A DNA stretch of 64,000 nucleotides from Perognathus longimembris pacificus (Eukaryota > Chordata > Mammalia > Rodentia > Heteromyidae). The DNA is taken from NCBI RefSeq assembly GCF_023159225.1, contig NC_063162.1, positions 87,449,438 through 87,513,437 of the forward strand, in the 5' to 3' direction. This document shows positions 9,652-21,700 of the stretch, one piece after another. Both the position numbers and the translations under genes were made by a program. Under the pieces are notes generated by a model. It searched no databases, was not told the origin of the DNA, and saw only the letters and a program-made list of their open reading frames with translations. Every line of letters starts with the position of its first letter. The stretch's first letter is position 1.

Positions 9652-10779
9652 GTAAGAATGCTGTGTGGGAGACTTAGGGAGGATTGGGGAAATGGTGGTA
9701 GTGGGGTAGACTCTATATCTGTTAAGACATCATCTACAACAGCTCCAGGACAACTCAGAGGTCACTGCAGAGGCCCAGCCCAATAGCAGGCTCTAGACCC
9801 CCAAGTCACCTGCTTTCCCCACTGTGGGAATTCTGGCCACAGTGTGGTGCTCCATGGCATGAATGCAGTCTGCCGGCCCCATCTGTCATGGTGGTTGTGC
9901 TTACCCATGGTTGTTCTGCTCTGCATCAGTCACCAGAGAGGCATTCAGGACTCTTTTGTCTCAGAGACAGTTTTCATCTTTCCTCCTCTTTTAGAAATGT
10001 CATAATAAAAGCAAGAGTTAAGTAACCACGAGTGTAGTCCCAGAGTCAAAGGTAAACTTTTCAAGTTACTGCAGTTGGTAGAGGGAGCCCTTGCACATGG
10101 CCTCTCAGGTGGTGCTCAGCCTGGGGCAGAGGAGGGGCAGTGCACACCAGGCCCGTTTAGATCCTAAGGTCTTGTTCCTGAGGACCAAGAGCAGGCTGCT
10201 GTTACCCCGAAGGACCGCAGCACAGAACTCTGCTGCTGCAGGAACTGCCTAGACTGGATGTGGCATGGTATCCATCTGCTGTGAGAACCCTGAGCAAAGC
10301 AGTCGGCGCCTTTGGTGGTACTTTGCAGACACCTGAAGACTCTACAGCTGCAGTCCGTTCTGGAAGAGAGGCCGTAGCCGAGGGGAATACTCAACTCCTT
10401 GCAAAGATGGTAGCTTGTGTGTCCTAGGCCAACTGAGGGTAATGGCTGGAGGTATACTTTTGTTATAGAAACTATCATTAGCCTAATGAATGAGTGGTGA
10501 GCAGAACAGCAGCTCTTTCAGAACTATGCTGCAGTGTGCAGTATCTGAGTGCTCAGTTCACAAGCCAGCCTTTTTATTTAGATTCATTGGTTGCATTGAG
10601 AAAGTATGGACAGAAGCAAGTCCTCTCAGTGCCACACACGCTAACTCTCAAGTTCTGCTCTGTTGTTGTAGCCAACAGCACAAACACAATTGGGATTCTA
10701 AAATCAAAAGCATTCTGCTTCTCATCTGCAGACGTGTTTGTTTGCCTTCAACATACTTGGGTTTTTGGTTTTTCTTTTT
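9652..10779 (+). other. GSDME: GSDME intron 9, first part
   Basis: No exon, RNA gene or transposon is recognised. The open frames at 10164-10478 (-) and 10490-10861 (+) have no family resemblance. Confidence 0.5.
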
Positions 10780-10876
10780 TTTGGTGGTGGTAGCGGGGTT
10801 TGAACTCAGGGCCTTTGGACTGGTAAGCAAGCACTTGATTCTGTGCTTGGCTATGACTTGAGCCACTGTCTCCAGA
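10780..10876 (-). repeat. Old Geo/ID-related SINE fragment
   Basis: Starts with a T-rich tract and GGGTTTGAACTCAGGGCCTT (antisense box-B region), followed by CTATGACTTGAGCCACTGTC. It is diverged and partial. Confidence 0.6.
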
Positions 10877-11271
10877 TGAGAAATCATAGACCACATTCCT
10901 GTACAATCTCTTTAGATCTGCTGTAGTTCTAAGATCTCAGGTGCCTGCATCCTGAGGAACTCTGAGTGTCAGGTGCTTCTGCAAAGGACTTCTCAGAACC
11001 GGGCCAGAGATCCTGCATACTAGTCTCCTCTTGTCTGTCTAGTGGTCTGACGGACTTTGAGAGGGGTAAACTTTGAAGGGGGCGAGTTAGAATCAATAGT
11101 CTTCGCCCTTGGGGCCACTGCAATGCCTTTTATACCTAGCGGTGTATCTGGGCACAAGGGGATGGTGGCCATGTCGAGGAAGCAGGGTGCTGCTCAGCAC
11201 TGGTGCACCTCACGGAAGGCTGCAGAGCCTCTGTGTTGCTGGCAGGCTCTGCGCTGAGTGGAGCCCTTTCT

Positions 11272-11461
11272 TTTTTTTTGGCCAGTCCTGGGCCTTGGAC
11301 TCAGGGCCTGAGCACTGTCCCTGGCTTCCTTTTGCTCAAGGCTCGCACTCTACCACTTGAGCCACAGCACCACTTCTGGCCGTTTTCTATATATGTGGTG
11401 CTGGGGAATTGAACCAAGGGCTTCATGTATACAAGTCTTGCCACTAGGCCATATCCCCAGC
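11272..11461 (-). mobile_element. IDL-Geo SINE, full length, with 18-bp TSD
   Basis: Antisense dimer: T-run, GGCCAGTCCTGGGCCTTGGA, CCACTTGAGCCACAGC, GCCGTTTTCTATATATGTGG, ending CCATATCCCCAGCC. It is flanked by CTGAGTGGAGCCCTTTCT at 11254-11271 and 11462-11479, identical over 18 bp, so the insertion is recent. Confidence 0.95.
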
Positions 11462-11579
11462 CTGAGTGGAGCCCTTTCTGAACTCAGATATGGTTTGCAC
11501 TGAGAACTGTGGGTCGAACCCACAATTCCTAGTTCAGTCTGGGCCAAATAGCTGCATCATATGTGCTGACACTTCTTAC

Positions 11580-11757
11580 TTTGGCCTACAACTGGAGCTT
11601 GAACTCATGGCTTCACACTGTCCTTTAGCTTTCTCACTCAAGGCTGGTGCTCTATCACTTAGGCTGCCCTCTATTTCCAGCTTTTTTGGCTTCAAAGTAC
11701 GATCCTCAGCATCCTGAGCAACTAAGATTATAGGCATGAACCCACTAGTGCCCAGCA
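11580..11757 (-). repeat. Composite SINE: B1-like head + Geo-like tail
   Basis: It shows GGAGCTTGAACTCATGGCTT, CTCAAGGCTGGTGCTCTATC and AACTAAGATTATAGGCATGA. It has lost part of the linker. Confidence 0.7.
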
Positions 11758-11771
11758 AGGTGTAGACTTTT

Positions 11772-11960
11772 GTGTGTGCTGCTGGTCTGGGGCTTGAACT
11801 GAGGATGTTTTGCAGTGTCTCTGAACTTTTGTGCTCAAGGCTAGTGCTCTACCACTTGAGCCAGTTACACTTCTCATGGGCTTCCCTGTCCTGGCTGGCT
11901 TTGAACCAGGATCCTCAGATCTCAGCTTCCTGAGTGGCATAAGCCACTGGCACCAGGCAG
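11772..11960 (-). repeat. Composite SINE: B1-like head + Geo-like tail
   Basis: It shows CTGGGGCTTGAACTGAGGAT, GCTCAAGGCTAGTGCTCTAC, TGGCTGGCTTTGAACCAGGA and CCACTGGCACCAGGCAG. The central linker is deleted. Confidence 0.75.
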
Positions 11961-12289
11961 ATTCTTAAAGGTGATTTTGATAATAAACAAAACACATGCA
12001 TTTCCACAATGCTGCCTGCTGCTCACCTGGGCAGGCTGCACATTACTTTCGGTAATACTGCTGCCACTCAAAACAATGTTAAATTCTTTTGGATTCTCTT
12101 CAGATCCAAACATGCTTTCATGAAATCTATGAATGTGCTTTCACGTTTTACATTTCCTTCTCTGTACTCTGTATCATTAACCTGATCTTGAATGCCTTCT
12201 TCAGGGTTCTTGCTTCACCCATCCCATTCCATCATGAGCTGGGGAAGTTCCCAGCTGAGCTCCACAACCTAGGAAAGCACAGCTTATTG

Positions 12290-13200
12290 TCCCATCCTAA
12301 CACCTGCAGGACCTAGGGATGGTCTTCCTAGCCTAGAATCTTAGGACTACAGTAATAGAAAATTCCTGGCTTTACCCACTCCTGTCAGTTGAAAAAGCTG
12401 AGAGTTCCCAGCCCAATCCAACAGCCCCAGGAACTCACCGCCAGGTGCCCCAATACCCCTGAAACCAGTACCCACTTGGCAGGAACTAGGGGAGGTCTGC
12501 TTAGGGTATGCAGGTACACAAAGCCCCAGCATGTAAACAGAGGCATGGTTCAAGTGTGAGGTCAAGCCCCAGAACCACCCATGCTTGTCCTTGAGGACCA
12601 AGGGAAGGTCACATCTATTTCTTTTACTCTAGGACAGTGGCTCAAAATGCAGTGAGCTTCCCATGTATGACTAGAGATATATCCATGCCTTGAAGTTCTA
12701 TGGCTGTAAATGCCCAATCTACCCACACTTGACCTGCAGGGCCTAGGGAAAGGCTCTCCCATGTCCTACATTTAAGAGCATAGACCCCTGCACCACATGC
12801 CCTGGAAGACTGAGGGAACATCTCTCCAGCTGTTTGAACCACAGCCGTTAGTGCCCAAAGTCTAGGTAACACTTGTGCTTGTCCTTTGGGTCCTCAAGAA
12901 GATACTAGCTTGAACCACAGCTCTACAAAAGTGGCTAGCAGTGCTATAAGCCTGAGCAACTACCATCTCCCCCATGGGCCCTAGCAAAAATCCCCAAGGA
13001 CTTAACCCCATGGCTGCTGGTGTCACACATCTTAGAGTCATCTGTGCTCACCCTGTAGCATCTGGGGAAGGTCCCCATCCCTCCCTGTATCTCCCGATCT
13101 ATGGGAGCTTGTGCTGTAGGCTCAGTATCTCCTAATCACCTTGGACTCACCTGTGTTAGCCTTGAGGGGTCTGGATAAAAGTCCCCTCAACACGTAACAA
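12290..13200. repeat. Degenerate satellite-like array, ~70-150 bp spacing
   Basis: A motif close to 'CCTGCAGGGCCTAGGGAAAG' plus GTCTCCC recurs about nine times (near 12306, 12478, 12587, 12733, 12800, 12876, 12975, 13057, 13160). It is usually preceded by 'AACACCTGTGCTTG'-like sequence and followed by phrases such as GAACCACAGC. Units are heavily diverged and spacing is uneven. No coding frame follows it. Confidence 0.6.
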
Positions 13201-13948
13201 GACTGGGACAGCTGCAAGTGCTAGTATCGTCAGGGATTAATTCTGTGGAGCCTGAAGATACACATCCTTGGCAGCCCATATCTGCACAGGTGCACATGAA
13301 GCGGTCTGCAGTCGAGAGACTTGAGACAGACATTGCTACATGGGTCAAAGAACTCAAATGCAAAGGGCAGTGGGGAGGAGGGGAATGAAGATCAAGAGGC
13401 ACTGACATGGAAAAGAGGGATTATTTCGTATTCTTTAACACAGTAGGGTAACTATTCATTTAGGGAATATGATGTATTCCAAACACAAACTATAAGAGTA
13501 TGACATTTCTAACACAAAAATGATTCCTTAGAGATGAAAATCCTTACCTAAATTACACATGGTGTAAATTACACATGGTATAATTATCAAATTACCACAA
13601 CATACTATTTAAGATTACAAATGTTTCAAGACAAAAACCCAGACAAGCCCTCTATACCAGTATAGGAGGAAGGTAGATCTGCCCTTATGTTGTTGGAGTT
13701 ACTGGATCTAACAGGCATAGTTGAGAGTGTGAATTTAGAGGACCACAGGCAAATTGGATAAAATCAGGCTTAAGGTCCTGGCCTGGAACAAATATATCTT
13801 ATTACATGTTAATAGTTTTCGCGCTCCATTTGGTGAATTAAAAAAACAATCTCATCTGCTTTTTTTGTAATTACTGAGCAGTGCATTAGTGTGTAAGTCC
13901 ATGGATTTTCTGTGGCATTTTAAAATGAGTTTACATTTGTCATTTCAG
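13201..13948 (+). other. GSDME: End of GSDME intron 9
   Basis: Apparently unique AT-rich sequence. It holds a 16-bp direct duplication around 13550-13582 (AAATTACACATGGT twice). The acceptor is TTTGTCATTTCAG. Confidence 0.55.
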
Positions 13949-14179
13949 CTGCATGCTCTGTCTGATGATGAAATATCTGATCTTGAAGACCCAGCCTTAA
14001 CGCCTCTGAAAGACACAGAGAGGTTTGGGATTGTGCAGCGCCTGTTTGCCTTGGCTGACATTAACCTGGAGAGAATGCAGTCATCCGTGAAAGCTGTCAT
14101 CCCCAAGGATTCTCAAGTCCTTCCGCTAATTCTCTGTATTGCTTTGAGTGGACTTCATGCCCTAGGCAGGGAACAGTAG
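13949..14179 (+). CDS. GSDME: GSDME terminal coding exon (human exon 10) with stop
   Basis: From the acceptor CATTTCAG the exon reads LHALSDDEISDLEDPALTPL, then KDTERFGIVQRLFALADINL and ends SGLHALGREQ followed by TAG at 14177-14179. Human gasdermin E ends one residue later, to my recollection. The LKDTERFGIVQRLFA block is the family's most conserved C-terminal signature and packs against the pore-forming domain in the resting protein. With the four exons upstream this gives 262 residues, two fewer than the corresponding human part. That equals the net of a 4-residue linker loss, a 3-residue gain in the 202-nt exon and a 1-residue C-terminal loss. The frame is intact. Confidence 0.96.
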   Translation: MHALSDDEISDLEDPALTPLKDTERFGIVQRLFALADINLERMQSSVKAVIPKDSQVLPLILCIALSGLHALGREQ

Positions 14180-14809
14180 CTGCCTGTCAGTCATAATACA
14201 TGTAATAGGACCAAAGCTGGTGCTTTTCAGAATTGTTAAGGTACTACTTTAGGATTTAGGTTTCATGGCACATTGAAAGTTGATCAATGAACACATTTAC
14301 AAGGCACTTTAAGAGGTGATGTATTATGAATGCCAGTAGTTACTCTTAAAATTGCTTCTTTTTGCCAGAAGTTTGTGCTAGATTACAGCACCTGTGGAGC
14401 TGAGATTCTAAGCTAGAACCTATTCAAATCTCTTCACTGCAGAATAATGGACCCATCCATCATGTTTTTTTTATACACATTGATACACATTGTTGACTTT
14501 GTTACACAATAACAGGAATCTTTGAATACTTTAATCCAAAGTTCATTTTAAATTGTGAATGCCATGGGAAAGCAATCATTGTAGCCTCTCAGAAGAGGTT
14601 ACATTTTGGCAGTGTTGTACATTTTGGTGATTGAAAAATGAACTGTAAATGCCACTAGTGTGTATGAATACAGACATACACATTTTAAAAGCCTCCACAA
14701 AACAAAATTATATATAAGCATGAGAACAGAACTCCTTCCTTGTTGGTAGTCTAGCTAAGGTACATTATATTTGAACATGCATTGATGAGCATATTAATTC
14801 CTTTTTCTT

Positions 14810-14892
14810 CCTTTGGCAGTTCTGGTGTTTGAACTCATGGCCTTATGCTCATTACTTGGGTGTTCTACTGCTTAAGCCAGACCTCCAGCCCA
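14810..14892 (-). repeat. Old Geo/ID-related SINE fragment in the 3' UTR
   Basis: The antisense box-B-like GGTGTTTGAACTCATGGCCT is followed by CTACTGCTTAAGCCAGACCT and CCAGCCC. It is strongly diverged. Confidence 0.55.
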
Positions 14893-15176
14893 TGAATATA
14901 CTAAGTCTATGACTGAAGTGGTATTCTTATGAATGTTGGGTACTTCAAATTTGTCATCTACTGTTTTTGATCAAAGGAAAGATTGAAGTGTGTGTTTTGA
15001 TGGCTGTCTCTGAGGGCTGCCAATCTCTGTGGCAGGGGCTGTATGCGCCTTCAGGGATTTAAGGCCCTGGGAGGAGTGGCAGCAGCAGGAGCACAGTAGT
15101 AGGTTTTCTTTTCCTTCCACACCACCCACGTCCACCCTGTTTCCTTTCATATTTTAAGAAACATGAAGAAGGATGA

Positions 15177-15182
15177 AATAAA
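15177..15182 (+). promoter_or_regulatory. GSDME: Candidate GSDME poly(A) signal AATAAA
   Basis: The first canonical AATAAA after the stop lies in GATGAAATAAAGC. A second AATAAA at 15400-15405 is an alternative. Confidence 0.45.
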
Positions 15183-15200
15183 GCAAATAATGCTTCCATC

Positions 15201-16040
15201 ACCTCTTTGAAAATGAGGCCAGCCTTAGGCAAGTGCTTATTATATGTGGGGGAAAGGATCTAAGTTGCACACTGTGGTAGTGACTTTAAAAACCATTACC
15301 TTCTACACAGAGTTGAAGGAATATACAAGTGAAAGAGTTGTGCTAAATTAGTGGCACCATAGGTGTCTTTTTGTCTGGTTCTCTGACATCAATATAAAGA
15401 ATAAACTGCAAAGAGAATGTATACCATGACTCTTCTAGTAGAAAATGTGTGTCACAAGAAACCTGGCAATGTTCATTTATGTTAAGGGACTTAAGATATT
15501 GGGATAAGAGGCAAAGGAACTCCTGCATTCCTCTTAGACATCTCCTGAATTAAAGAACAAAAATTGTAGATAAGGCAGGGTAGAGTAATGAGCAATATAA
15601 AAGTTTGGTTGGAGACATACTATACCAGACTTGCACTTCAAGTGTGACATGGACTCCTGGAAATCACTGTTTTGTAAAAAGCCCTTTCTGTAAAGAGCTG
15701 CCCATCTCCGCCTGCTAGCCAATGCTCCTCTGCTAGTGGATATTCCTCTGCTAGCGGCTACAGGCCCAGAGCTAAACCACCTCACAGCAGGGTCTACTCT
15801 TTTCCCAGCCAGCTGGGAAATGGCCACCATAACTAGGCTATCTATATATGCAATCTCACTCTTACATCCCCCAACTCTGAAGTCAAATTCTCAAGTCAGG
15901 CAAACATTTTACTTAGGTCCGAGAAACTAAACCACACGAGAGACTATACAAAGATAAAGGGCATCAAAGGACATTGCCACAGCTGATTTGATACCCTGTC
16001 CTTGCTAAGTCCTAGATCTACCTATAAATTAAACACTCCC
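15201..16040. other. Between-gene sequence, nothing recognised
   Basis: AT-rich, no exon or transposon recognised. The open frame 15534-15830 (-) has no family resemblance. A small local tandem (TCCTCTGCTAG repeated near 15726-15755) keeps it open. Confidence 0.5.
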
Positions 16041-16048
16041 CCCAGCCC

Positions 16049-16267
16049 CACCCTTGACCTTGGGGCTTGATCACTGTCTCTGAGTTCCTTTTTCCTCGAG
16101 GCTAGCTAGCACTCTACCACTTGAGCCACAGCTCCCAATCTAGCCTTTTTTTGAGTATTTTGTTGGAGATAAAAGAGTTTCCTGCCTGGGCTAACTTCGA
16201 ACTGCAATCCTCAGATTTCAGCCTCCTAAGCAGCTAGGATTACAGGCTTGAACCACCAGGGCTCAGC
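16049..16267 (-). repeat. Composite SINE: B1-like head + Geo-like tail
   Basis: It shows CTTGGGGCTTGATCACTGTC, CTCTACCACTTGAGCCACAG, CCTGCCTGGGCTAACTTCGA and AGCTAGGATTACAGGCTTGA. Confidence 0.8.
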
Positions 16268-17231
16268 AAAACACCATGTTTTAGTAAATAATCTGTACAA
16301 AAAATTTTACCAGGGTTCTCACAAATTGAATATTTCAATCAATTTTTTCATGAAAGATTTATAGGAAACTTCTGAAAAATGCATGCTTAATTGGACTGAG
16401 GGAAAACTTATACACGGGCAGTAGTATTTTTCTTTTATACAGGATAGTAATACAGTTACTGGGACAGTGGCAGTACTGTTTTTAAACTTTTTCATCAGAA
16501 ATCTGAACAGTTTTGTTCAGCTTTGATTTTTAGATGATGAATGAACATTTTGCCTCTTATTGTGGAAAAACAGTTCTTAAAATTTTGTTTTTGGAAAAAC
16601 ATTTCTGCAATCAAAGGGAACATATATTTAAAAGAATGATATACTGAAATGAACTGGGGGGGAGAGGCAAAGATTATTAAGAAAAAGTAAAGCCACATCA
16701 GGGTTTTCACATCAACTAATTTTCACGAGCTCTAAGAGAGCTCATGCTGCTACACAGAACACTGCACAGTCACTGGGCTCTACTTGTGGCTGCAGACCCA
16801 AGAGATGGCTTAAAAAAATTTATAGACGAGACAGGAGCTGTCATGTCAGCAGTATTTTTCAAAGAGGAAACATAGCTTCAGGAAATATTTACCTTGTACT
16901 TCAAGTATAGATGTAGATATGCTGTGACATCCCATCTGGTTCTTCCTGCAAAGACTAAGTTAACCATTGGACCGTATTTATAAGCTTTATACATGTCTCC
17001 CAAACAAGGTTACCAGCACCACTGCCCACTCTCCTATTAAGGAGATCAAGACCTTATGTTTTAACTGGTGGTGATTTTTGGTATTGTGTTAGGAATTTAT
17101 TTCTGATGAGATTCTATTGTGGTGGCTGCTGCTCACAGATGGAACTTAAGACCTGGAGCATGATAAGCATTTTAGCATGCAGCTGGACACTGCGTCCCCA
17201 CCCTGATGATTTTGTGTGTATACGATGTAAC
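16268..17231. other. Between-gene sequence, nothing recognised
   Basis: AT-rich sequence. The only structure noted is a short palindrome near 16728-16745 (GAGCTCTAAGAGAGCTC). No gene-like frame. Confidence 0.5.
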
Positions 17232-17445
17232 TGGGGCTTGAACTTAGTGCCTTTTCTCACACAGCTTTTTTGCTCACAGCTGGCACTATACCACTCAAGT
17301 CATACCTCTACTCCAGCTTTTTTTTTTTTTTTTTTTTTTTTGGTTAGTTGGAGATAGTCTTATGGACTTTTCTGCCTGGCTGGCTTTGAAGCCAGGACTC
17401 CGTCTCCTAAGTATGGATTATAGGTGTGAACCACTATTAATGGGC
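17232..17445 (-). repeat. Composite SINE with internal T-run
   Basis: It shows CTGGGGCTTGAACTTAGTGC, an internal run of about 23 T residues after CTCCAGC, then GGTTAGTTGGAGATAGTCTT and GATTATAGGTGTGAACCACT. The T-run sits at the linker junction. Confidence 0.75.
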
Positions 17446-17627
17446 TAGTGATGAGCTTTTCATGCTGTGCTCTCTTCTCTCTTTTAACTTAGGTCATTAG
17501 GTTTCAGAAGATTAAAAAGGAAATTTTAAGTATCGTCTCATATTTACATGAATATTGTGGTCTCTGGCTTGTTGCTGGCTGAAGTGTCATAATGACAGCT
17601 GTTTTTTTTTTTGTTTTTTAAATCAGG

Positions 17628-17695
17628 GCCTGGGGTTATTGCATACTTAGTATGTGAAAGATCTTGGGTTCAATCCTCAGTACCATAAAAATAAG
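17628..17695 (+). repeat. ID-like SINE monomer, old
   Basis: GGGCCTGGGGTTATTGCATA followed by CTTGGGTTCAATCCTCAGTA (box B) is an ID-type tRNA-derived monomer without a Geo half. Confidence 0.6.
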
Positions 17696-18164
17696 ATTGT
17701 ATCTCTGTTTTGTGGTAACACTAATGACTATTTCATGACATTCAGAGAGTTGTTTTAGAAACATTAACTTTCAAGCTATAAATGGCATTTACCTTCACTA
17801 TACTCATTCAATTTGTGGTGGAAATGAGCAAGCAGTGTGGCTAGCAGGAAAAAAGAACTGTTGCTTTTGACCTTTTGTGTGTGTTGATAAAAGTCAGATT
17901 TATCACATCACTGAATTATTAGCCAATTGTGGAGAAGCAATTAGAGATATAATTCTCACCTGGATTTTGAGGTTCACTAACTTGACTGAACTGTGACTGT
18001 GTCTTCCTACCTGTTAAACTTATTATGGCTTTAACAGTGGGGCTGCAGCAGTAAGGACCAGTGTCTGGATTTGGAATGGTATTCTAGAATGGAATTCAGT
18101 GGTCCTATTAACACTCCTGAAAGAGCAGAACCACCCTCACCTGGGCTGGACCTGCATCCCTGGG

Positions 18165-18700
18165 GCTTTTTTTTTTTAATTTAATTTATTTATTAATTGA
18201 ACACAAATTTTTTTGACAAGGTGTTGTGCAAAAAGGGTACAGTTACATAGTAGGGCAGTGTGTACATTTCTTGTGATATCTTACACCCTGTTTTTCTTTC
18301 CCTTCTCTAGGTCAGGTAGACATATATACAATATACAATGTATCAAGAACATATACAGTAGCCACGTGGCCAAGCCCAAGAAAATTCGCCTAGGGCTTTA
18401 AATGTAATGTCGATATCAGACAATATTAGACAGTAGTCTTATATGAATGTACATACATAGCTTTTGAGCTACTGTATTCCACTGAGAGGTCAATTTTTGA
18501 CCTTTGTATGTTGAGTAGTTGTTTGGTTTTAGTTACATACTGTTGGGTCGCTGCCCCAATCCTGTGGGAAATACCATTTGACAAGCAGTTTTTGGTTTCA
18601 CAGACCTGGTCTCTACTGTACTGGGACTGTCTTAAACTCCAAGACAGGGCCTGAATATTGTTTACCATCCATCGGCTGCATCACGTCAAGATGACATGGA
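18165..18700 (-). repeat. Interspersed repeat related to L1 3' UTR segments
   Basis: The segment GGGTACAGTTACATAGTAGG then GTGTGTACATTTCTTGTG closely matches 59822-59865 (GGTTACAGTTACATATGTAA then TATGTACATTTCTTGT) and, less well, 61270-61330. All three read as antisense L1 3' UTR. How far right the element extends is uncertain. Confidence 0.5.
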
Positions 18701-21700
18701 CTTTTACAGGAACTAGAAGATAAGCAAGCTCAATGTAAGCGAACATATTTAATAAATAGCCTAAAAGATTTACCACATCATAGTTACAAGTGATTCCTGG
18801 TCTTATAACTTAAAGCTATATTAACAGAAGCTCTATGCAGTATGGGTAAGAGTAAAGATAAATGAAGGTATAAATTTTCACCAAAAACCAGAGTCAGAAT
18901 TAGGATGCTACCAGTGCAAATACACTGTTTTTATCATGATGGTGTGTTTAAGACAGTCCTGCAGGGTGTTGTTCAAGCTGTGTGAACCATGCTCCTTAGC
19001 TGGCAACTGGGCCACTACCATTCTTTGTGGTACATGTTAAGGACTCATGTTTGATCCTGGGCATTTCACAGATGGTAACAGGATGAAATATGAGAAAAAG
19101 AATATAACTTGTAAAGAGTTAAAATAAAAATGCAGTTTAGAAATAACCCTACCTTAAAACACCAGAGAACTGCCACCTGCATCAGGCCTATCATACATAC
19201 TTCCATAAAAACTGAGACGATGCCGAATTATTGGGGAAGTGTATTCTTACATGCTTGTGAATCATATATCCAGTTACGCTACACATAATAATGCCATCAT
19301 TTAATATACTGAGTTTTCCCAGGAACTCCAGATACATTATACATGTTATTACAAAAGTTCTCACAGCAAATCCCTTAGAACAAGAGGAGGGCAGATATTG
19401 TAATCTTTTAAGACTGAATCATGGCACAAATTCATTTGAAATTTAAATAAGCTTTTCCCAAGAGGCTTCTATCTAAGAACTCTGTATTTTCATAAGGAAA
19501 TTAAGTTAGAACAATAAAACGTTTTCTGAATTTAATTTCTCATATATTTTCCTGAAAGGAGATTAGTATCAGCTTCAAGGTAGGACCAGAGCCTTTAAAA
19601 ACAATCAAACTATTTCTACTAACTTAAGGAGCAATGAAAAAATTTATGTGGGTGAATATATTTATATTATTCACATACTTTTGGAGAATGTCAAATATTC
19701 TACGCATAGCTATGTATATATATGTACATATGTATCTATACACATAGCTACAGCTACTCAACATTTTAAAATGAAATACTTATGTACATAAAATTTCAGA
19801 TTTCCATTTTCATACTTAGTACAAAGACTGATTATTCTAAAATTATTGACTCTATAATCTGCGATTCTGAACAAGAGTTTTTCAGAAGTTATTCAAGTAA
19901 AATCTAAGTAGATTATTCAGATTTTGAGTGTGCCAATTCAAAATAATAGTTCTATGCCGATCTTACCCTAAAACTTCAATCTTTGTATCATGACACAGGT
20001 TATACATAAAAAATTTAAAGTAAGGATTTTATTGTCATTAGGTTATTAGCATGGGCAAAACAGTATCTGGTCATGTTATGCCATTGGATTTTATTGCTGA
20101 TTTGGGTTAAACTGTGGGTGTATCCTAATAACCAATTTGCAGTTTTAAAGAAAACTTCTCATGGGTTGTTACAAATTTACTAGATTCTACAATCTAGGTT
20201 GTAGACTCCTGCTGCAGTAGTCATATTGGGTTTCTGATCACAATTTCTGTTTTGGAAAACTATAGTCAGCTTCTGAATGAAGTTGGTCAAAATAAAATAA
20301 ACACCTGATGTAGTTAATATTGGATATTCCCTAAATACCAAGAATAACAAGAATGGGGGTGTCATAATAAAAGCTGGGCCATAATGAAGGTAAAAATTCT
20401 ACTTAAATGGCATCAAATATATTCCACCTTTTACAGCTAAATGTAGAGTTAATGCAGAGGGTCACCTCCAAGGTGATTTGAAAAAGAACACACACAGGAA
20501 CAGTCATGCCGAGTGTTGGATGTGGATCTGGCCACAGGAATCCTCAGGTGTTATGCACCAGCACACCTTCTTTACCGATGATCAATTATTCAGTTATCAC
20601 TGTGAACCACTTTCTCTTCAGTAAAGCTATCATAAGGAAGTCTACTATCTCAGACTTTTCCTATAAGAGGAAGACAATCCCTTCATCACATTACCTGGAA
20701 AAATCCTGGTGGGGCCTCTGAGCCCCTGGCCTCAGCACAGCACTGCTGTAGGATGCTGTGTGGATAAGCTTCCGTGCTGCCACAGGCATGCCAAGGCTGT
20801 GTGAAAAGCTTTCCTGCAGCAGCATGCAGGTGTACCAGGGAGACACAACCCATTTCCTAGGTGTGTAACCGATAGTTCTCTTAAGCATATGGTGTGTGGA
20901 AACATTAAATCACAGGCTTTCACCTCACTACTGTGCTTTGATTCACATTGTTTTGAAAAGCCAATATTAAGGGCAAATACAGCTTAGCACTTTCCAAAGT
21001 TATCAAAGGGGAATGATCTACCATGTCACCAATTTTCAGGTTTTGGATAAATAATTTGCATTCTGGCTATAAAACCAATAAAAACAAAAATCCTACAGAT
21101 TTAGATTTCCACTTTAAACAAATACAGTAGCCAGGCATCTCTGTCACCAGAGTCTCATCAATATTTAAACACCTAACCCCTTTTTAAAGTATGAAAACTG
21201 TATATGAAAAGCTAGAAGTGATACCGAATATGGTTATACTAGGTTATCAACGATTTGGACCTCTAAAGGTTTTAGAAAAAAAATTATACTATGCAAAAGT
21301 CCTAAAGGAAAACAGAGGTGAATGTGGGAATATGTTATATGCATCTCAAAAACTTTATCCTAGTCATCAAGAAAAAAGTACATTTCCTAAAAGAAATGTC
21401 AAAACCCCTCAAACCATTATTTAGTACATATTTTATAATATATATAAAATATGACACAATTTATATAATGTATCTACTATGTAAGTATATATATAGACAA
21501 ATATTTCTAATTTTTGTAAATTATCCAATGAATTTGATTTTCCCATACAACAAATATAACAAGTACCCTAACACTCACATCACATTCAAAAATCATATGG
21601 ATCCTTCACAAAAACACTTCCAATGGTAAACTTAGAGCCATCTTTAAACAGCACAGAAATTTGTAGGCACAGTTTTACTGACCATACCCTTAAAAAGTGT

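Larger units (their letters stand above)
14180..15200 (+). other. GSDME: GSDME 3' UTR (probable extent)
   Basis: AT-rich sequence follows the TAG. It includes an antisense Geo-related SINE fragment at about 14810-14892 (GTTTGAACTCATGGCCTTAT). The end is inferred from the first good poly(A) signal about 1 kb downstream. I cannot confirm the cleavage site. Confidence 0.5.
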
